Below, in pieces: positions 1 to 8,766 of a stretch of 51,158 bases of DNA. The translations under genes and the position numbers were made by a program. Position 1 is the first letter of the stretch, and each line of letters starts with the position of its first letter. Origin of the DNA: Methyloversatilis universalis (GTDB taxonomy: Bacteria > Pseudomonadota > Gammaproteobacteria > Methylococcales > Methylococcaceae); NCBI GenBank assembly GCA_020723665.1, contig DYIL01000022.1, positions 1 to 51,158 of the forward strand, read 5' to 3'. Below the pieces are notes generated by a model. The model saw only the letters and a list, made by a program, of their open reading frames with translations, searched no databases and was not told the DNA's origin.

Positions 1-54
1 CGCACGTCCGGTGGTGTGAGAGGGCGACGGGGGTGACCCCGTCCCCTACTCGAT
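1..54 (+). mobile_element. Group II intron, 3' end (domain V remnant and domain VI)
   Basis: The first 12 bases (CGCACGTCCGGT) match the 3' strand of a typical bacterial group II intron domain V. Bases 18-51 fold as a domain VI hairpin: GAG at 18-20 pairs with CTC at 49-51, and GACGGGG at 26-32 pairs with CCCCGTC at 37-43 around a GUGA (GNRA) tetraloop at 33-36. An unpaired A at 48 lies at the expected branch-point distance from an AT 3' end at 53-54. The rest of the intron, including any reverse transcriptase, would lie left of the window and is not visible. The intron end lies 19 bases beyond the stop codon of the opposite-strand gene at 74-478. Confidence 0.72.
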
Positions 55-73
55 TACGTGGCCGTTCAAACGG

Positions 74-478
74 TCATTTGACTTTGATCAGTTCCTGCCC
101 TTCGCTGTCGAAATGGCAGATGCCCGCAACGAAATATTTGCAATCGGGCGACTGCTCGACCTTGGCACCGTCGTTGGTCAGCAAGATCCTCAACGAGCAG
201 TAGTGAGCTTCACCTTCCGCCTGTTTTTTCAGTACGATCTCGTTTTCACTGACTGCCTTGGCTTCGCCTGAAATTTCCGCGGAGCAGGATCTCCGACCTT
301 CCTCAGCCGAGCCGGTCGGCTCGAAATCCACGTCCATGGTCACCTTGAGTTCGTCCCCGAACTTGCGGATCTTGAGATGCTGGACATGGTCGCCCTCGCG
401 CCGGATGTAATGATCCGTGGAGGCGAAGACACCGGCGGAAAACAATAGGGCGAAGCTCAGAAACAGGCTTTTCTTCAT
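74..478 (-). CDS. Small secreted protein of unknown function
   Basis: This is a 134-residue protein with a clear Sec signal peptide: Lys-Lys at residues 2-3, a hydrophobic core, and probable cleavage after the Ala at about residue 19. The mature part is hydrophilic and has four cysteines (in SCSAE, HYCSL, DCKYF and ICHFD), which could form two disulfides in the periplasm. I do not recognise the family and assign no function. It is the last gene of the minus-strand dapC-dapD series, 57 bases beyond the dapD start, so it is really upstream-independent or weakly linked. Its 3' end abuts the group II intron remnant. Confidence 0.7.
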   Translation of the reverse strand: MKKSLFLSFALLFSAGVFASTDHYIRREGDHVQHLKIRKFGDELKVTMDVDFEPTGSAEEGRRSCSAEISGEAKAVSENEIVLKKQAEGEAHYCSLRILLTNDGAKVEQSPDCKYFVAGICHFDSEGQELIKVK

Positions 479-535
479 GTTATTACCTCTTTGTTGACAT
501 GGGACTCTCCCGAATGGGTTTGCCCATTGCGAAAT

Positions 536-1351
536 TCAGTCGCGCAGCAGTTCGTTGATGCCCACTTTACTGCGGGTTTTTTCGTCCACCTGCTTGATGA
601 TCACCGCGCAGTAAAGGCTGTGGCTTCCGTCCTTCGCAGGTAGACTTCCGGGTACCACCACCGAGCCAGCCGGTACGCGTCCGTAAGTGATTTCGCCGGT
701 CATGCGGTTGTAAATCTTTGTGCTCTGGCCGATATATACGCCCATGGAGATGACCGAGCCCTCTTCGACGATGACACCTTCGACGATCTCCGAGCGGGCG
801 CCGATGAAGCAGTTGTCCTCGATGATAGTGGGCGCGGCCTGCAAGGGTTCCAAAACGCCGCCGATACCGACGCCGCCGGATAGGTGAACGTTCTTGCCGA
901 TCTGGGCGCAGGAGCCCACGGTAGCCCACGTATCCACCATCGTGCCGGCATCGACGTAAGCGCCGATGTTGACGAAAGATGGCATCAACACGACGCCGGG
1001 GCCGATGTAGGCGCCGCGTCGGACGGTGGCTGGCGGGACTACGCGGGCGCCCATGGCGGCGAAATGTTCCGGCCTGAAGCCGCCGAATTTCGGTTCTACC
1101 TTGTCGAAGTACTTGGTCTCGCCGCCTTCCATCATCCGATTGTCGGCGATTCGGAAGGACAGCAGTACGGCTTTCTTAAGCCATTGATTGACCTCCCAGT
1201 CCCCGTTCTTCTTCTCGGCGACCCGTGCGCGCCCGCTGTCAAGCAGTGCCAGGGCCTCCTGAACGGCGTCGCGGATCACGGCGCTGGTCGAGGTCGGGGT
1301 GAGCTGGGCTCGGTCTTCAAAGGCTTCGTTGATGATGTTTTCTAAGGACAT
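536..1351 (-). CDS. dapD: 2,3,4,5-tetrahydropyridine-2,6-dicarboxylate N-succinyltransferase
   Basis: DapD transfers succinyl from succinyl-CoA to tetrahydrodipicolinate in the succinylase branch of diaminopimelate/lysine synthesis in the cytoplasm. The 271-residue length matches the family. An N-terminal helical domain (1-100) is followed by a left-handed parallel beta-helix of hexapeptide repeats (about 105-230). GTMVDTW (Asp140) and GARSEIVEG (Glu188) align with the acidic active-site residues described for the family. It lies 16 bases downstream of dapC on the same strand, so the two consecutive pathway enzymes probably share a transcript. Identification is secure. Confidence 0.97.
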   Translation of the reverse strand: MSLENIINEAFEDRAQLTPTSTSAVIRDAVQEALALLDSGRARVAEKKNGDWEVNQWLKKAVLLSFRIADNRMMEGGETKYFDKVEPKFGGFRPEHFAAMGARVVPPATVRRGAYIGPGVVLMPSFVNIGAYVDAGTMVDTWATVGSCAQIGKNVHLSGGVGIGGVLEPLQAAPTIIEDNCFIGARSEIVEGVIVEEGSVISMGVYIGQSTKIYNRMTGEITYGRVPAGSVVVPGSLPAKDGSHSLYCAVIIKQVDEKTRSKVGINELLRD

Positions 1352-1367
1352 GGCTTTACTTTTCGAC

Positions 1368-2564
1368 TTACAACAATTGAGTGAACTCCCGAATGCGGTG
1401 GGCGGCCTCCACGCATTCCTCCAAAGGGGCGACCAAGGCTATCCTGACATGGTTTTGGCCGGGATTGACTCCGTGCGCTTCGCGCGACAGAAAACTGCCG
1501 GGCAGCACTGTTACGTTCTGGCGGGCATAGAGATTCCGCGCAAATTCACGGTCGTCGCGATGCGTGTCGGGCCAGAGATAAAACCCGCCGGGCGGCAGCG
1601 ACACGTCCAGTAGTTCTTTCAGAACCTGATACACGGCCGAGAACTTCCGCCTGTACTCCGCCCGGCTCTCCGCGACATGTTTTTCGTCCTGCCAGGCTTT
1701 GATGCTCGCGTGCTGCACCGGCAGCGGAAGGGCGCAGCCGTGATAGGTGCGATAGTGTTGGTACAGGGTCACGATCTCCGCGTCTCCGGCAATAAAACCG
1801 GATCTGAGTCCAGGCGCGCTGGAGCGTTTGGAAAGGCTATGGAACACGACGCAGCGCTTGAACTCCGTATTGCCCATGACATGGGCGGATTGTAGCAAGC
1901 CGGGTGGCGGAGCCGATTCGTCCAGATACAACTCGGAATAGCACTCATCCGACGCAATGATGAAACCGTAGCGCTCCGCCAGATTAATGAGTCTTCGGTG
2001 TATCTCGGTTCCGATGACGGCTCCCGAGGGGTTGCCGGGAGAGCAGATGTAGATCAGCTGGCAACGCTTCCAGACCCCGTCCGGCACCGATTCGAAGTCC
2101 GGCAAATAGCCGGTTTCCCGTGTCGCATTGAGAAAATAAGGCTCCGCGCCGCCCAGCAGGGCTGCCCCCTCGTAAATCTGATAAAACGGATTGGGCATCA
2201 GCACCAGCGGTCGTTTGGAAGCGTCGATGACGCACTGGGCGAAGGAAAATAGCGCTTCGCGGGTCCCATTGCAGGGCAGGATGTGGCGTTCCGGGTCCAC
2301 GCTTTCGGAAGGCAGGGAAAAACGGCGTGACAGCCAATCGGCGATCGCTCGGCGCAGTTCCGGGAGCCCCTTGGTAGCGGGATAATTGGCCAGACCGTGA
2401 AGATGAGCGATCAGGCTCTCGGCAATGAAGTGCGGCGTCGGATGCTTGGGTTCCCCTATCGACAACGCGATATGAGGCTTGTCAGCCGGCGGCGTGATTC
2501 CTCGCTTGAGTTCGGACAGCTTCTCGAACGGGTAGGGCTGTAGTTTTTGCAAATGGGGATTCAT
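1368..2564 (-). CDS. dapC: Succinyldiaminopimelate transaminase (DapC type)
   Basis: This 398-residue fold-type I PLP aminotransferase fits the DapC family found beside dapD and glnD in pseudomonads and relatives. It would convert N-succinyl-2-amino-6-ketopimelate to N-succinyl-LL-diaminopimelate with glutamate as amino donor. Visible PLP-site residues are SPGNPSG (Asn178), ASDECYSEL (Asp206, Tyr209) and [14 protein letters not shown] (Schiff-base Lys246). A C-terminal Arg lies in HVRIAL. The start [13 protein letters not shown] is typical of the family. Placement directly upstream of dapD supports DapC over a generic aspartate aminotransferase. ArgD-like activity cannot be excluded. Confidence 0.93.
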   Translation of the reverse strand: MNPHLQKLQPYPFEKLSELKRGITPPADKPHIALSIGEPKHPTPHFIAESLIAHLHGLANYPATKGLPELRRAIADWLSRRFSLPSESVDPERHILPCNGTREALFSFAQCVIDASKRPLVLMPNPFYQIYEGAALLGGAEPYFLNATRETGYLPDFESVPDGVWKRCQLIYICSPGNPSGAVIGTEIHRRLINLAERYGFIIASDECYSELYLDESAPPPGLLQSAHVMGNTEFKRCVVFHSLSKRSSAPGLRSGFIAGDAEIVTLYQHYRTYHGCALPLPVQHASIKAWQDEKHVAESRAEYRRKFSAVYQVLKELLDVSLPPGGFYLWPDTHRDDREFARNLYARQNVTVLPGSFLSREAHGVNPGQNHVRIALVAPLEECVEAAHRIREFTQLL

Positions 2565-2618
2565 GCCGGACTATTCGGTTCCAAAATTCAGCGCCTTGCC
2601 GACGAAAAAGCGGCGCAT

Positions 2619-2647
2619 AGTATAAGAGGATATGGCCGAGGTTCCAA
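2619..2647 (-). promoter_or_regulatory. Candidate sigma70 promoter for dapC-dapD
   Basis: On the minus strand, TTGGAA (complement of 2642-2647) is separated by 17 bases from TATACT (complement of 2619-2624). This places a start about 50 bases before dapC. The call rests on hexamers and spacing only. Confidence 0.45.
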
Positions 2648-2704
2648 CTTGCCGGGCGGGTACGCCAGAGATGGATCGTTTCGGCATCCCTGCGCGGACT
2701 CCGT

Positions 2705-4450
2705 TCAACCGATACCGTTCAGCCGCGCGCGAAGGAAAGGCGCGACCTCCTCGAGCGGAATTTGAATCGCTTCGGCGTCGCGCCGGCCTTTGTATTCCGC
2801 CTGATTCGATTCGATCAGGCGCTCGCTGACTACGATACGGTGCGGAATGCCGATCAACTCGAGGTCTGCGAACATGACGCCGGGTCGAGCTTTTCGGTCG
2901 TCGAACAGGACGTCTATGCCTTCGCTCAGGAGAGCGCTATACAAGTGCTCGGCAACTTCTCGCAGCCGTTCCGATGTGTGCATGTTGACCGGGGCTAGAG
3001 CGACCTGGAACGGCGCGAGCGCTTCCGGCCAAATGATTCCCCGTTCGTCATGATTCTGCTCGATGGCGGCGGCGACCACGCGCGACACGCCTATGCCATA
3101 GCAGCCCATGATCAGCACCTGGCTTTTTCCTTCTTCGTTCAGCACTGTGGCCTGCATCGCTTCGCTGTACTTGGTGCCGAGCTGGAAAATATGACCGACT
3201 TCGATGCCGCGGGCGATGTGCAGATTTCCCTTGCCGTCCGGGCTGGGATCGCCTTCTTGGACTTTGCGAAGGTCGTGAACATGCCGGGGCGTCGGCTGGT
3301 CGCGGTCCCAGTTGACGCCGACGAGATGGAATCCTTTTTCGTTGGCGCCGCAGACGAAATCGCTCATCGGCGGTACGGCGCGATCCGCAACGATGTTGAT
3401 GGCTCCTTTCGCGCCGGTCATTTGGACCGGACCGATGTAGCCGGCCCGGCAGCCCATGTGCTGCTCGATTTCATCGTCGGTGGCGAAGCGGAAATCGCCG
3501 AGGATCTTACCGACCTTGACTTCGTTGAGTTCATGGTCGCCCCGCAGCAGCAACAGGCAAAACTCTTCCCATTCGCGATCGAGATCGCGTTTGGCGATCA
3601 TCACGGCGATGGCCTTGACGATGTTTTCGGGCAGGACGTTGAGGAACTCCGCCACTTCGGCAATGCTGGTCTTGCCGGGCGTCGCGACCTTTTCCATGGG
3701 GCGGCTCGCGGGCTTGCGCTTCTCGGTGGGAGCGACGGCTTCGGCCATTTCAACGTTGGCGGCATAATCGCTCTGGTCGGAAAAGGCGATGGCGTCTTCT
3801 CCGGATTCCGCCAGTACGTGAAACTCGTGGGACATGCTGCCGCCGATGGCTCCGGTATCGGCCAGCACGGCGCGGAATTGCAATCCCAGGCGTTCGAAGA
3901 TGCGGGAGTACGTCTCGTACATTCGGTCGTAGGTTTCCTGCAAGGAGTCCTTGTCGAGATGGAACGAGTAGGCGTCCTTCATCAGGAACTCGCGGGCCCG
4001 CATGACGCCGAACCTGGGGCGGATCTCGTCCCGGAATTTCGTTTGAATCTGATAAAAGTTGACCGGCAGTTGCTTGTAGCTCTTGATCTCAGTGCGGACC
4101 AGATCGGTGATGATTTCCTCGTGAGTGGGCCCGAGGCAGAAATCCCGCTCGTGGCGATCCTTGAATCGGCAAAGTTCGGGGCCGAACATGTCCCAGCGGC
4201 CCGATTCCTGCCAAAGCTCCGCGGGTTGTACCGCCGGCATGAGCACTTCCAGCGCGCCGCTGCGATCCATTTCCTCGCGGACGATGTTTTCCACCTTACG
4301 GAGTACGCGCAGTCCCAAGGGGAGCCAAGTGTAAAGGCCGGCGGCAAGCTTGCGGATCAAACCGGCACGCAGCATCAGTTTATGGCTGACGATTTCGGCG
4401 TCGGCCGGGGTTTCCTTGATGGTGTTGAGCGGAAATTGGCTAGTGCGCAT
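2705..4450 (-). CDS. proS: Prolyl-tRNA synthetase, bacterial type with editing insertion
   Basis: ProS charges tRNA-Pro in the cytoplasm. The 581-residue protein is close to the 572 of the E. coli enzyme. It has the class II aminoacyl-tRNA synthetase core with LGPTHEE (about 107-113) and motif 3 CYGIGVSR (about 440), split by a YbaK-like cis-editing domain (about 225-385) that clears mischarged Ala-tRNA-Pro. The C-terminal anticodon-binding domain follows (about 475-575). A candidate promoter lies just upstream. In this window it sits between dapC and a plus-strand block that separates it from glnD. Confidence 0.98.
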   Translation of the reverse strand: MRTSQFPLNTIKETPADAEIVSHKLMLRAGLIRKLAAGLYTWLPLGLRVLRKVENIVREEMDRSGALEVLMPAVQPAELWQESGRWDMFGPELCRFKDRHERDFCLGPTHEEIITDLVRTEIKSYKQLPVNFYQIQTKFRDEIRPRFGVMRAREFLMKDAYSFHLDKDSLQETYDRMYETYSRIFERLGLQFRAVLADTGAIGGSMSHEFHVLAESGEDAIAFSDQSDYAANVEMAEAVAPTEKRKPASRPMEKVATPGKTSIAEVAEFLNVLPENIVKAIAVMIAKRDLDREWEEFCLLLLRGDHELNEVKVGKILGDFRFATDDEIEQHMGCRAGYIGPVQMTGAKGAINIVADRAVPPMSDFVCGANEKGFHLVGVNWDRDQPTPRHVHDLRKVQEGDPSPDGKGNLHIARGIEVGHIFQLGTKYSEAMQATVLNEEGKSQVLIMGCYGIGVSRVVAAAIEQNHDERGIIWPEALAPFQVALAPVNMHTSERLREVAEHLYSALLSEGIDVLFDDRKARPGVMFADLELIGIPHRIVVSERLIESNQAEYKGRRDAEAIQIPLEEVAPFLRARLNGIG

Positions 4451-4487
4451 GAGGGTGAGTTTAGATTGGGATAAGAAACGGCCTTAT

Positions 4488-4517
4488 ATTGTATCGCCAG
4501 CCGGGTTAGACCGTCAG
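4488..4517 (-). promoter_or_regulatory. Candidate sigma70 promoter for proS
   Basis: On the minus strand, CTGACG (complement of 4512-4517), an 18-base spacer and TACAAT (complement of 4488-4493) lie about 38 bases before the proS start codon. This is hexamer evidence only. Confidence 0.4.
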
Positions 4518-4684
4518 CGGCGATCGAATCGGTACAAGGTTTCTGCTTGGAACTGAGGAACGAAATTTGGGTCAGTTTTCAATGCGGCGGCGAACGTGTT
4601 TTGAGCGTTTCCGATTCACCGCTAGTTTTTCCGGGGCCGCAATCAAGTCAGGAAAACTCGTATTTACGCCCTTCGACGGATTGG

Positions 4685-4714
4685 TTATGGTGGCTCCATA
4701 ATCACAATCCATAA
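4685..4714 (+). repeat. Triple CCATAA/TTATGG sites upstream of the yjbQ-like gene
   Basis: TTATGG (4685-4690) and CCATAA (4696-4701) form an inverted repeat with a 5-base centre, and a third CCATAA lies at 4709-4714. The group is 17 bases before the start at 4732. Its position and spacing look like an operator or an mRNA hairpin. I see no matching regulator nearby. The rest of 4451-4731 holds only the proS promoter candidate. Confidence 0.35.
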
Positions 4715-4731
4715 CACATCTCACCGACCAA

Positions 4732-5157
4732 ATGTGGCTGCAAAAACGAATTACATTAAAACCCAGGCCGCGCGGATTTCATCTCATCACCGAAGAACTG
4801 TTGGGGTTCTTGCCAGAACTGAGAAAATTCCGCATCGGCATCGCTCATTTTTTTGTTCAACATACCTCCGCGTCGTTGGTGCTCAACGAAAATGCCGACC
4901 CAAGCGTGAGGCGTGACCTCGAAACTCATCTAAGGACTCTGGCGCCCGACGGATTGGCCCATTACACCCATACCCTGGAAGGGGCGGACGACATGCCGGC
5001 CCACATCAAATCCTGCCTGATGGGTTCGAGCGTGACAGTTCCAGTCGGCGATGGACGCTTGTTATTGGGTACCTGGCAGGGGATTTATCTAGGCGAACAC
5101 CGCGATCGTGGCGGCTCGCGCTCGGTGGTCGCCACTTTGAACGGTGAGACGTTTTGA
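4732..5157 (+). CDS. YjbQ/UPF0047 family protein
   Basis: This 141-residue protein is a full-length member of the compact YjbQ (UPF0047) family. Family members have been reported to rescue thiamine-phosphate synthase defects at a low level, but the physiological role is not settled. Diagnostic stretches are HTSASLVLNENADPSV (from His44), GADDMPAHIKS (about 85-95) and GTWQGIYLGEHRDRG (about 113-127). Their His, Asp and Glu residues line the putative metal/phosphate pocket. It starts the plus-strand block and ends 14 bases before the DUF411 gene, so the two may be co-transcribed. Confidence 0.88.
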   Translation: MWLQKRITLKPRPRGFHLITEELLGFLPELRKFRIGIAHFFVQHTSASLVLNENADPSVRRDLETHLRTLAPDGLAHYTHTLEGADDMPAHIKSCLMGSSVTVPVGDGRLLLGTWQGIYLGEHRDRGGSRSVVATLNGETF

Positions 5158-5171
5158 ACCTGGAGTGATCA

Positions 5172-5654
5172 ATGGAATTTTTGCGTTTGACGTTGACGGC
5201 GGTAGTTCTGTCTGCATTTTCGGTTCATGCCGAGGAGAGCGTATGGGACGAAGACGTCCCGGTTCTCGAAAAGCCGGTGGAAATGACGGTCTACCGCAGC
5301 CCTACCTGCGGTTGCTGCGGAAAATGGCTGGAACATATGAAAAAACATGGCTTTGTCGTGCGTGATATCAAGTCTAACGACATGGACAGGATCAAAAAGG
5401 AACTCGGCGTGCCGGACAATCTGCAGTCCTGCCACACGGCGTCGGTCGATGGTTACGTGATCGAGGGCCATGTTCCGGCCGCGGATGTCCAGAAGCTGCT
5501 GCAAACCAGGCCCGAGGCGTCGGGATTGACCGTTCCCGCCATGCCGGCAGGCACCCCCGGTATGGAAATGGGCGGAAAAAAAGATCCATTCGCCGTGCTG
5601 ATTTTCGACAAGAACGGGAAAGTCAGTACGTTTCACGAGTACCGGTTTTATTGA
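5172..5654 (+). CDS. DUF411 periplasmic metal-binding protein
   Basis: A 160-residue exported protein. Residues 1-20 form a signal peptide with likely cleavage after Ala20. The mature DUF411 domain, a thioredoxin-like fold, shows the family's Cys46-Gly-Cys48-Cys49 motif, a second Cys-His pair (Cys87-His88 in SCHTA), His100 in EGHVPA and the PAMPAGTPGME segment. DUF411 proteins are repeatedly found near copper-handling genes and are thought to bind metal. The exact role is unproven and no copper gene is adjacent here. Its SD sequence (ggag at 5162-5165) is close to the ATG at 5172. Confidence 0.87.
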   Translation: MEFLRLTLTAVVLSAFSVHAEESVWDEDVPVLEKPVEMTVYRSPTCGCCGKWLEHMKKHGFVVRDIKSNDMDRIKKELGVPDNLQSCHTASVDGYVIEGHVPAADVQKLLQTRPEASGLTVPAMPAGTPGMEMGGKKDPFAVLIFDKNGKVSTFHEYRFY

Positions 5655-5682
5655 TCTCTCCTAAATGGCAGGGAGGGCGATC

Positions 5683-6684
5683 ATGCTGTTGGCCGGCGAT
5701 GTGGGTGGAACAAAAACGATCCTTGCGTTATATGACGGGGGGCTGGAAGGGCTGCCCGCGACGATCGTGAGGGAGGCGACTTATCCAAGTGCGGGATATG
5801 ACTCGTTCGAAGACATTGTCGAAGATTTCTTGAGCAGCGGACGTGAGTCGCTGGGTGCTGCTTGCTTCGGTGTCGCGGGTCCCGTCGTCGACGGCCGCTG
5901 CCGAACCACCAATCTGCCGTGGTTGATCGACGAGAAGCGCCTGATAGCCCTGCTGGGTATACCTAAGGTGAAGCTGTTGAACGATCTTCAGGCCATGGCC
6001 TTGGGTTTGCTTTGGCTGCGGCCGGACGAGTGGGTGGAGCTAAATCCGCGCGCGGTGCCCGCAACCGGCAATCGAGCCGTCATAGCGGCCGGTACCGGCC
6101 TCGGTCAGGCCATATTGTACTGGGACGGTCACCTCTACCACGCCTTGGCGACCGAAGGCGGACATGGGGATTTCGCGCCTAACGATGCGCTGGAAGACGG
6201 TTTGCTCGTTTATTTGCGGAACAAGTTCGGCGGGCATGTGAGCTATGAGCGCGTCTTGTCGGGTCCGGGGCTCGTCAATGTCTACGAATACCTCCGGGAT
6301 ACGAGACAGGCACCGGAATCGCCCGGATTGGACGCCTCGATAAAGAATGCGGACGACCCCGCTCGCGAAATCAGCACGCGTGCGTTGCGTGACGGCGATA
6401 GGCTGTGCCGTGGCGCGTTAGACCTGTTCGCGCGCATTTTTGGTGCGGAGGCCGGTAATTTGGCCTTGAGGTGTTTCGCCACCGGCGGTGTTTTGGTCGG
6501 CGGCGGAATCGCGCCGAAGATTTTACCGGCGCTTCAAGACGGTTCTTTCATGCAAGGTTTCAGTGCTAAAGGCCGGCTTTCGGAGTTTCTTTCCGCCGTT
6601 CCGGTTCGCGTCGCATTGAACTCCCATACAGGCTTGATGGGTGCCGCCGATTATGCGGCACGCATGTTGCTTAAAGGATCGTAA
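5683..6684 (+). CDS. glk: Glucokinase (Glk family)
   Basis: Glk phosphorylates glucose to glucose-6-phosphate with ATP in the cytoplasm. The start is placed at 5683 rather than 5665 because a GGGAGGG Shine-Dalgarno sequence (5671-5677) lies between the two ATGs, and the product then begins MLLAGDVGGTKT as in the family. The resulting 333 residues fit Glk. Phosphate-1 motif GDVGGTKT, LLNDLQAMALG, GTGLGQAIL and EGGHGDFAP (catalytic and sugar-binding region) are all present. A C-terminal glycine-rich GGVLVGGGIAPK follows. It lies 28 bases after the DUF411 gene on the same strand. Confidence 0.93.
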   Translation: MLLAGDVGGTKTILALYDGGLEGLPATIVREATYPSAGYDSFEDIVEDFLSSGRESLGAACFGVAGPVVDGRCRTTNLPWLIDEKRLIALLGIPKVKLLNDLQAMALGLLWLRPDEWVELNPRAVPATGNRAVIAAGTGLGQAILYWDGHLYHALATEGGHGDFAPNDALEDGLLVYLRNKFGGHVSYERVLSGPGLVNVYEYLRDTRQAPESPGLDASIKNADDPAREISTRALRDGDRLCRGALDLFARIFGAEAGNLALRCFATGGVLVGGGIAPKILPALQDGSFMQGFSAKGRLSEFLSAVPVRVALNSHTGLMGAADYAARMLLKGS

Positions 6685-6784
6685 GGCGTTTGTTGGCCGA
6701 GTTTAACGAGGCGGGCGCCGTCGTTGTAACGCATTCATCAAATTCATATCTCAGAATTGAGTCGATTTTCGGAGGAGTCTCGTT

Positions 6785-6985
6785 ATGCGTGTCGATGAAG
6801 TTCGCGCGATCGCTAAGCGTATGGGCTTGGCTCCAGGCCGTCTGAGCAAACGGGATCTGATCCGAAAGATACAGATCGTCGAGGGAAATTTCGACTGTTT
6901 TGGTACGGCTCGCGATGCGACTTGCGATCAATTTGGCTGTTTATGGCGGGAAGAATGTTTCATTCAAGCTAGAAAGGAGAATTAG
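6785..6985 (+). CDS. Small four-cysteine SAP/Rho-N-like protein (copy 1)
   Basis: A 66-residue protein preceded by a strong SD, GGAGGAG at 6771-6777. Residues 1-30 resemble a SAP or Rho-N helix-extension-helix (VRAIAKRMGL, then SKRDLIRKIQ), a fold often used for nucleic-acid contacts. The second half has four cysteines spaced C-x8-C-x4-C-x5-C and ends in WREEC plus a short basic tail, which suggests one zinc or Fe-S site. The next gene repeats the layout and exact cysteine spacing, so the pair looks like a tandem duplication. Function is unknown. DNA binding is inference only. Confidence 0.72.
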   Translation: MRVDEVRAIAKRMGLAPGRLSKRDLIRKIQIVEGNFDCFGTARDATCDQFGCLWREECFIQARKEN

Positions 6986-7076
6986 GCGCTCTTGATAAGT
7001 CGATGAATTCCGACCCAAGGACATGGAGGCGCTGAATCGCGCTGCTTTTTGATGTATTGAACCTAAGGAGAAATTA

Positions 7077-7286
7077 ATGATCGCTGCAGAGCTTTTGGAT
7101 ATCGCCCGTCACGAGGGTATCCGAGATCTGGAATATTTCCGCACAGAAAAACAACTCGTATGGGCAATCCAACGCGCCAGGGGTAAAGTCGCATGTTTCT
7201 TGTCCGAAGATCGCATGTCGTGCCGGGAACTCGATTGCCAGTGGCGTCGGGAGTGCCTTAAGCTGGTTGCCGAGTGGCGCCGGTGA
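7077..7286 (+). CDS. Small four-cysteine protein (copy 2, paralogue of the preceding gene)
   Basis: A 69-residue protein with AAGGAG SD at 7065-7070, six bases before the ATG. It parallels the gene at 6785. An N-terminal helical part (LLDIARHEGI, then EKQLVWAIQRARG) precedes the same cysteine array, C-x8-C-x4-C-x5-C, with WRREC matching WREEC of copy 1. Outside the cysteines and the IA..GI / IQ..G / CF positions the two have diverged strongly, so this is an old duplication, not an assembly artefact. I do not recognise a named family and infer only metal binding. Confidence 0.72.
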   Translation: MIAAELLDIARHEGIRDLEYFRTEKQLVWAIQRARGKVACFLSEDRMSCRELDCQWRRECLKLVAEWRR

Positions 7287-7621
7287 GCGCGAGCGATCAG
7301 AGTCTTCCGATCTCGCATTCGCGTGCCGGCGCGAATTAGCACGCGGGCATCGACGCGGAAGCACGGATCTTCGCCTCGCACAGCATAAGCAATCGATCCA
7401 GTCGGGCTACTATGCTCGCTCTGGGCGGGCGGTGATGCCCACGCGTCCGCAGTTGTTTCTTGCGATCGACCGCTCGAGGCAAGGTGCTTGGCCTCGATCG
7501 GAGGGTGCAGCCTCGGTTACGGCCGGTTCTGGAACCGGCCGAAGCCGTTTCGAGAATGTTTTTGCCTCGGTGCATATACAATCGTTAAGACGTTTCAAAA
7601 TCTGTCGAGCTGCGCACTGCC
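7287..7621. other. Intergenic stretch before ald
   Basis: This 335-base stretch has no convincing gene. A plus-strand open frame at 7267-7716 overlaps both neighbours and has no family signature. The only clear structure is the perfect inverted repeat at 7521-7540. A TACAAT -10-like hexamer occurs at 7577-7582 without a good -35. Confidence 0.5.
7521..7540. repeat. Perfect inverted repeat upstream of ald
   Basis: GGCCGGTTCTGGAACCGGCC has 9-base arms around a 2-base centre, about 80 bases before ald. It could be an operator or the stem of a terminator for the small-protein genes. No T-run follows directly, so the terminator reading is weak. Confidence 0.45.
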
Positions 7622-8728
7622 ATGAAAGTCGGGGTACCCAAAGAGATCAAGAACAACGAGAATCGCGTCGCACTGACGCCGCGCCATGTGTCGATACTCG
7701 TCGAGGCAGGGCATGAAGTCGCGGTTGAAACGAATGCCGGCCTTGGTTCCGGATTCAAGGATGAAGAATACCTTCGGGCGGGCGCCCGTATTTGCGGGGT
7801 CGAGGATGCATGGAATTCCGATTTGGTTCTCAAGGTCAAGGAACCCATCGAGTCGGAGTACGACTACCTCCGAAATCAGATTGTGTTTACCTTCTTCCAC
7901 CTCGCGGGAGTTCCCCGCTCGCTCACCGAGGTCCTGCTGGAACGCGGCACAACGGCGTTGGCTTACGAAACATTGGAGGACGAGTTCGGCCGACTGCCGA
8001 TTCTTGCGCCTATGAGCGCCGTCGCGGGCAACATGGCGGCGTTGATCGGCGGCTATTATCTGGCCGAATTCAATGGCGGTAGGGGTGTTCAACTCGGTAG
8101 GGTTCTGGGAATGCGCCATGGACAAGTCTTGATTGTAGGCGACGGTGTCGTGGCTTATCACGCTGCTCAAACGGCCTGGGGACTCGGAGCCGAGGTTTCG
8201 GTTGCCGGGATCGACAAGGCCAAAGGCGAGCGGATACGGCGTGAAATCGCAGCGGATATCGCGTTTTTTGCGTCGGAACCGGACGCTGTCGCGCGTCATG
8301 TACGCGAAGCCGATTTGGTCGTCGGCGCCGTATTGCGGCATGGTGCCAGGGCGGACTACGTGGTGACCGCAGAGATGGTCAGATCGATGCAGCCCGGTTC
8401 CGTGATCGTCGATGTCAGCATCGATCAGGGCGGGTGCGTCGAGACGTCACGGCCGACTACGCACTCGGAACCGGTTTACGAGAAACACGGCGTCATCCAT
8501 TACTGCGTGACCAATATGCCGGGAGCCTATCCCAGAACATCTACGATTGCTCTCACCGAGGCCAGCTTTCCGTATATCCTGCCGTTGGCCAACCAGGGTT
8601 TGGCGGCGTTGCGGGATGATCCGGGGTTTGCCAAGGCCGTAAACACTCACCGTGGTTATCTGACCTGCAAGCCGGTGGCCGAGACGTTCGGACTCATGGA
8701 GCGTTACAGGGCGTTTATCGAATCGTGA
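7622..8728 (+). CDS. ald: Alanine dehydrogenase
   Basis: Ald interconverts L-alanine and pyruvate plus ammonia with NAD(H). In some methanotrophs it serves ammonium assimilation. The 368 residues match the family. The start MKVGVPKEIKNNENRVALTP is the family signature, the N-terminal catalytic domain carries KVKEP (catalytic Lys) and FTFFHLA (catalytic His), and the NAD-binding Rossmann segment VLIVGDGVVAYHAA follows at about residue 170. That glycine motif reads GDGVVAYHAA where GGGVVG is common, so a base substitution or a natural variant weakens the classic G-x-G-x-x-G. No strong SD precedes the ATG. Confidence 0.93.
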   Translation: MKVGVPKEIKNNENRVALTPRHVSILVEAGHEVAVETNAGLGSGFKDEEYLRAGARICGVEDAWNSDLVLKVKEPIESEYDYLRNQIVFTFFHLAGVPRSLTEVLLERGTTALAYETLEDEFGRLPILAPMSAVAGNMAALIGGYYLAEFNGGRGVQLGRVLGMRHGQVLIVGDGVVAYHAAQTAWGLGAEVSVAGIDKAKGERIRREIAADIAFFASEPDAVARHVREADLVVGAVLRHGARADYVVTAEMVRSMQPGSVIVDVSIDQGGCVETSRPTTHSEPVYEKHGVIHYCVTNMPGAYPRTSTIALTEASFPYILPLANQGLAALRDDPGFAKAVNTHRGYLTCKPVAETFGLMERYRAFIES

Positions 8729-8766
8729 TCGTCCCGGATGACGACACGGATGGAGCTGTGCGGAAT

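Noticed and set aside
3050..4474. Long plus-strand open frame of 474 codons across proS
   Set aside because: It is antisense to a clear proS, has no family motif and results from GC-rich codon structure.
5665..5682. Upstream glk ATG at 5665
   Set aside because: The SD GGGAGGG lies downstream of it, so initiation at 5683 is favoured.
7267..7716. 149-codon frame between the small proteins and ald
   Set aside because: It overlaps the end of copy 2 and the first 95 bases of ald, and its composition is Arg/Ser-rich without SD or domain.
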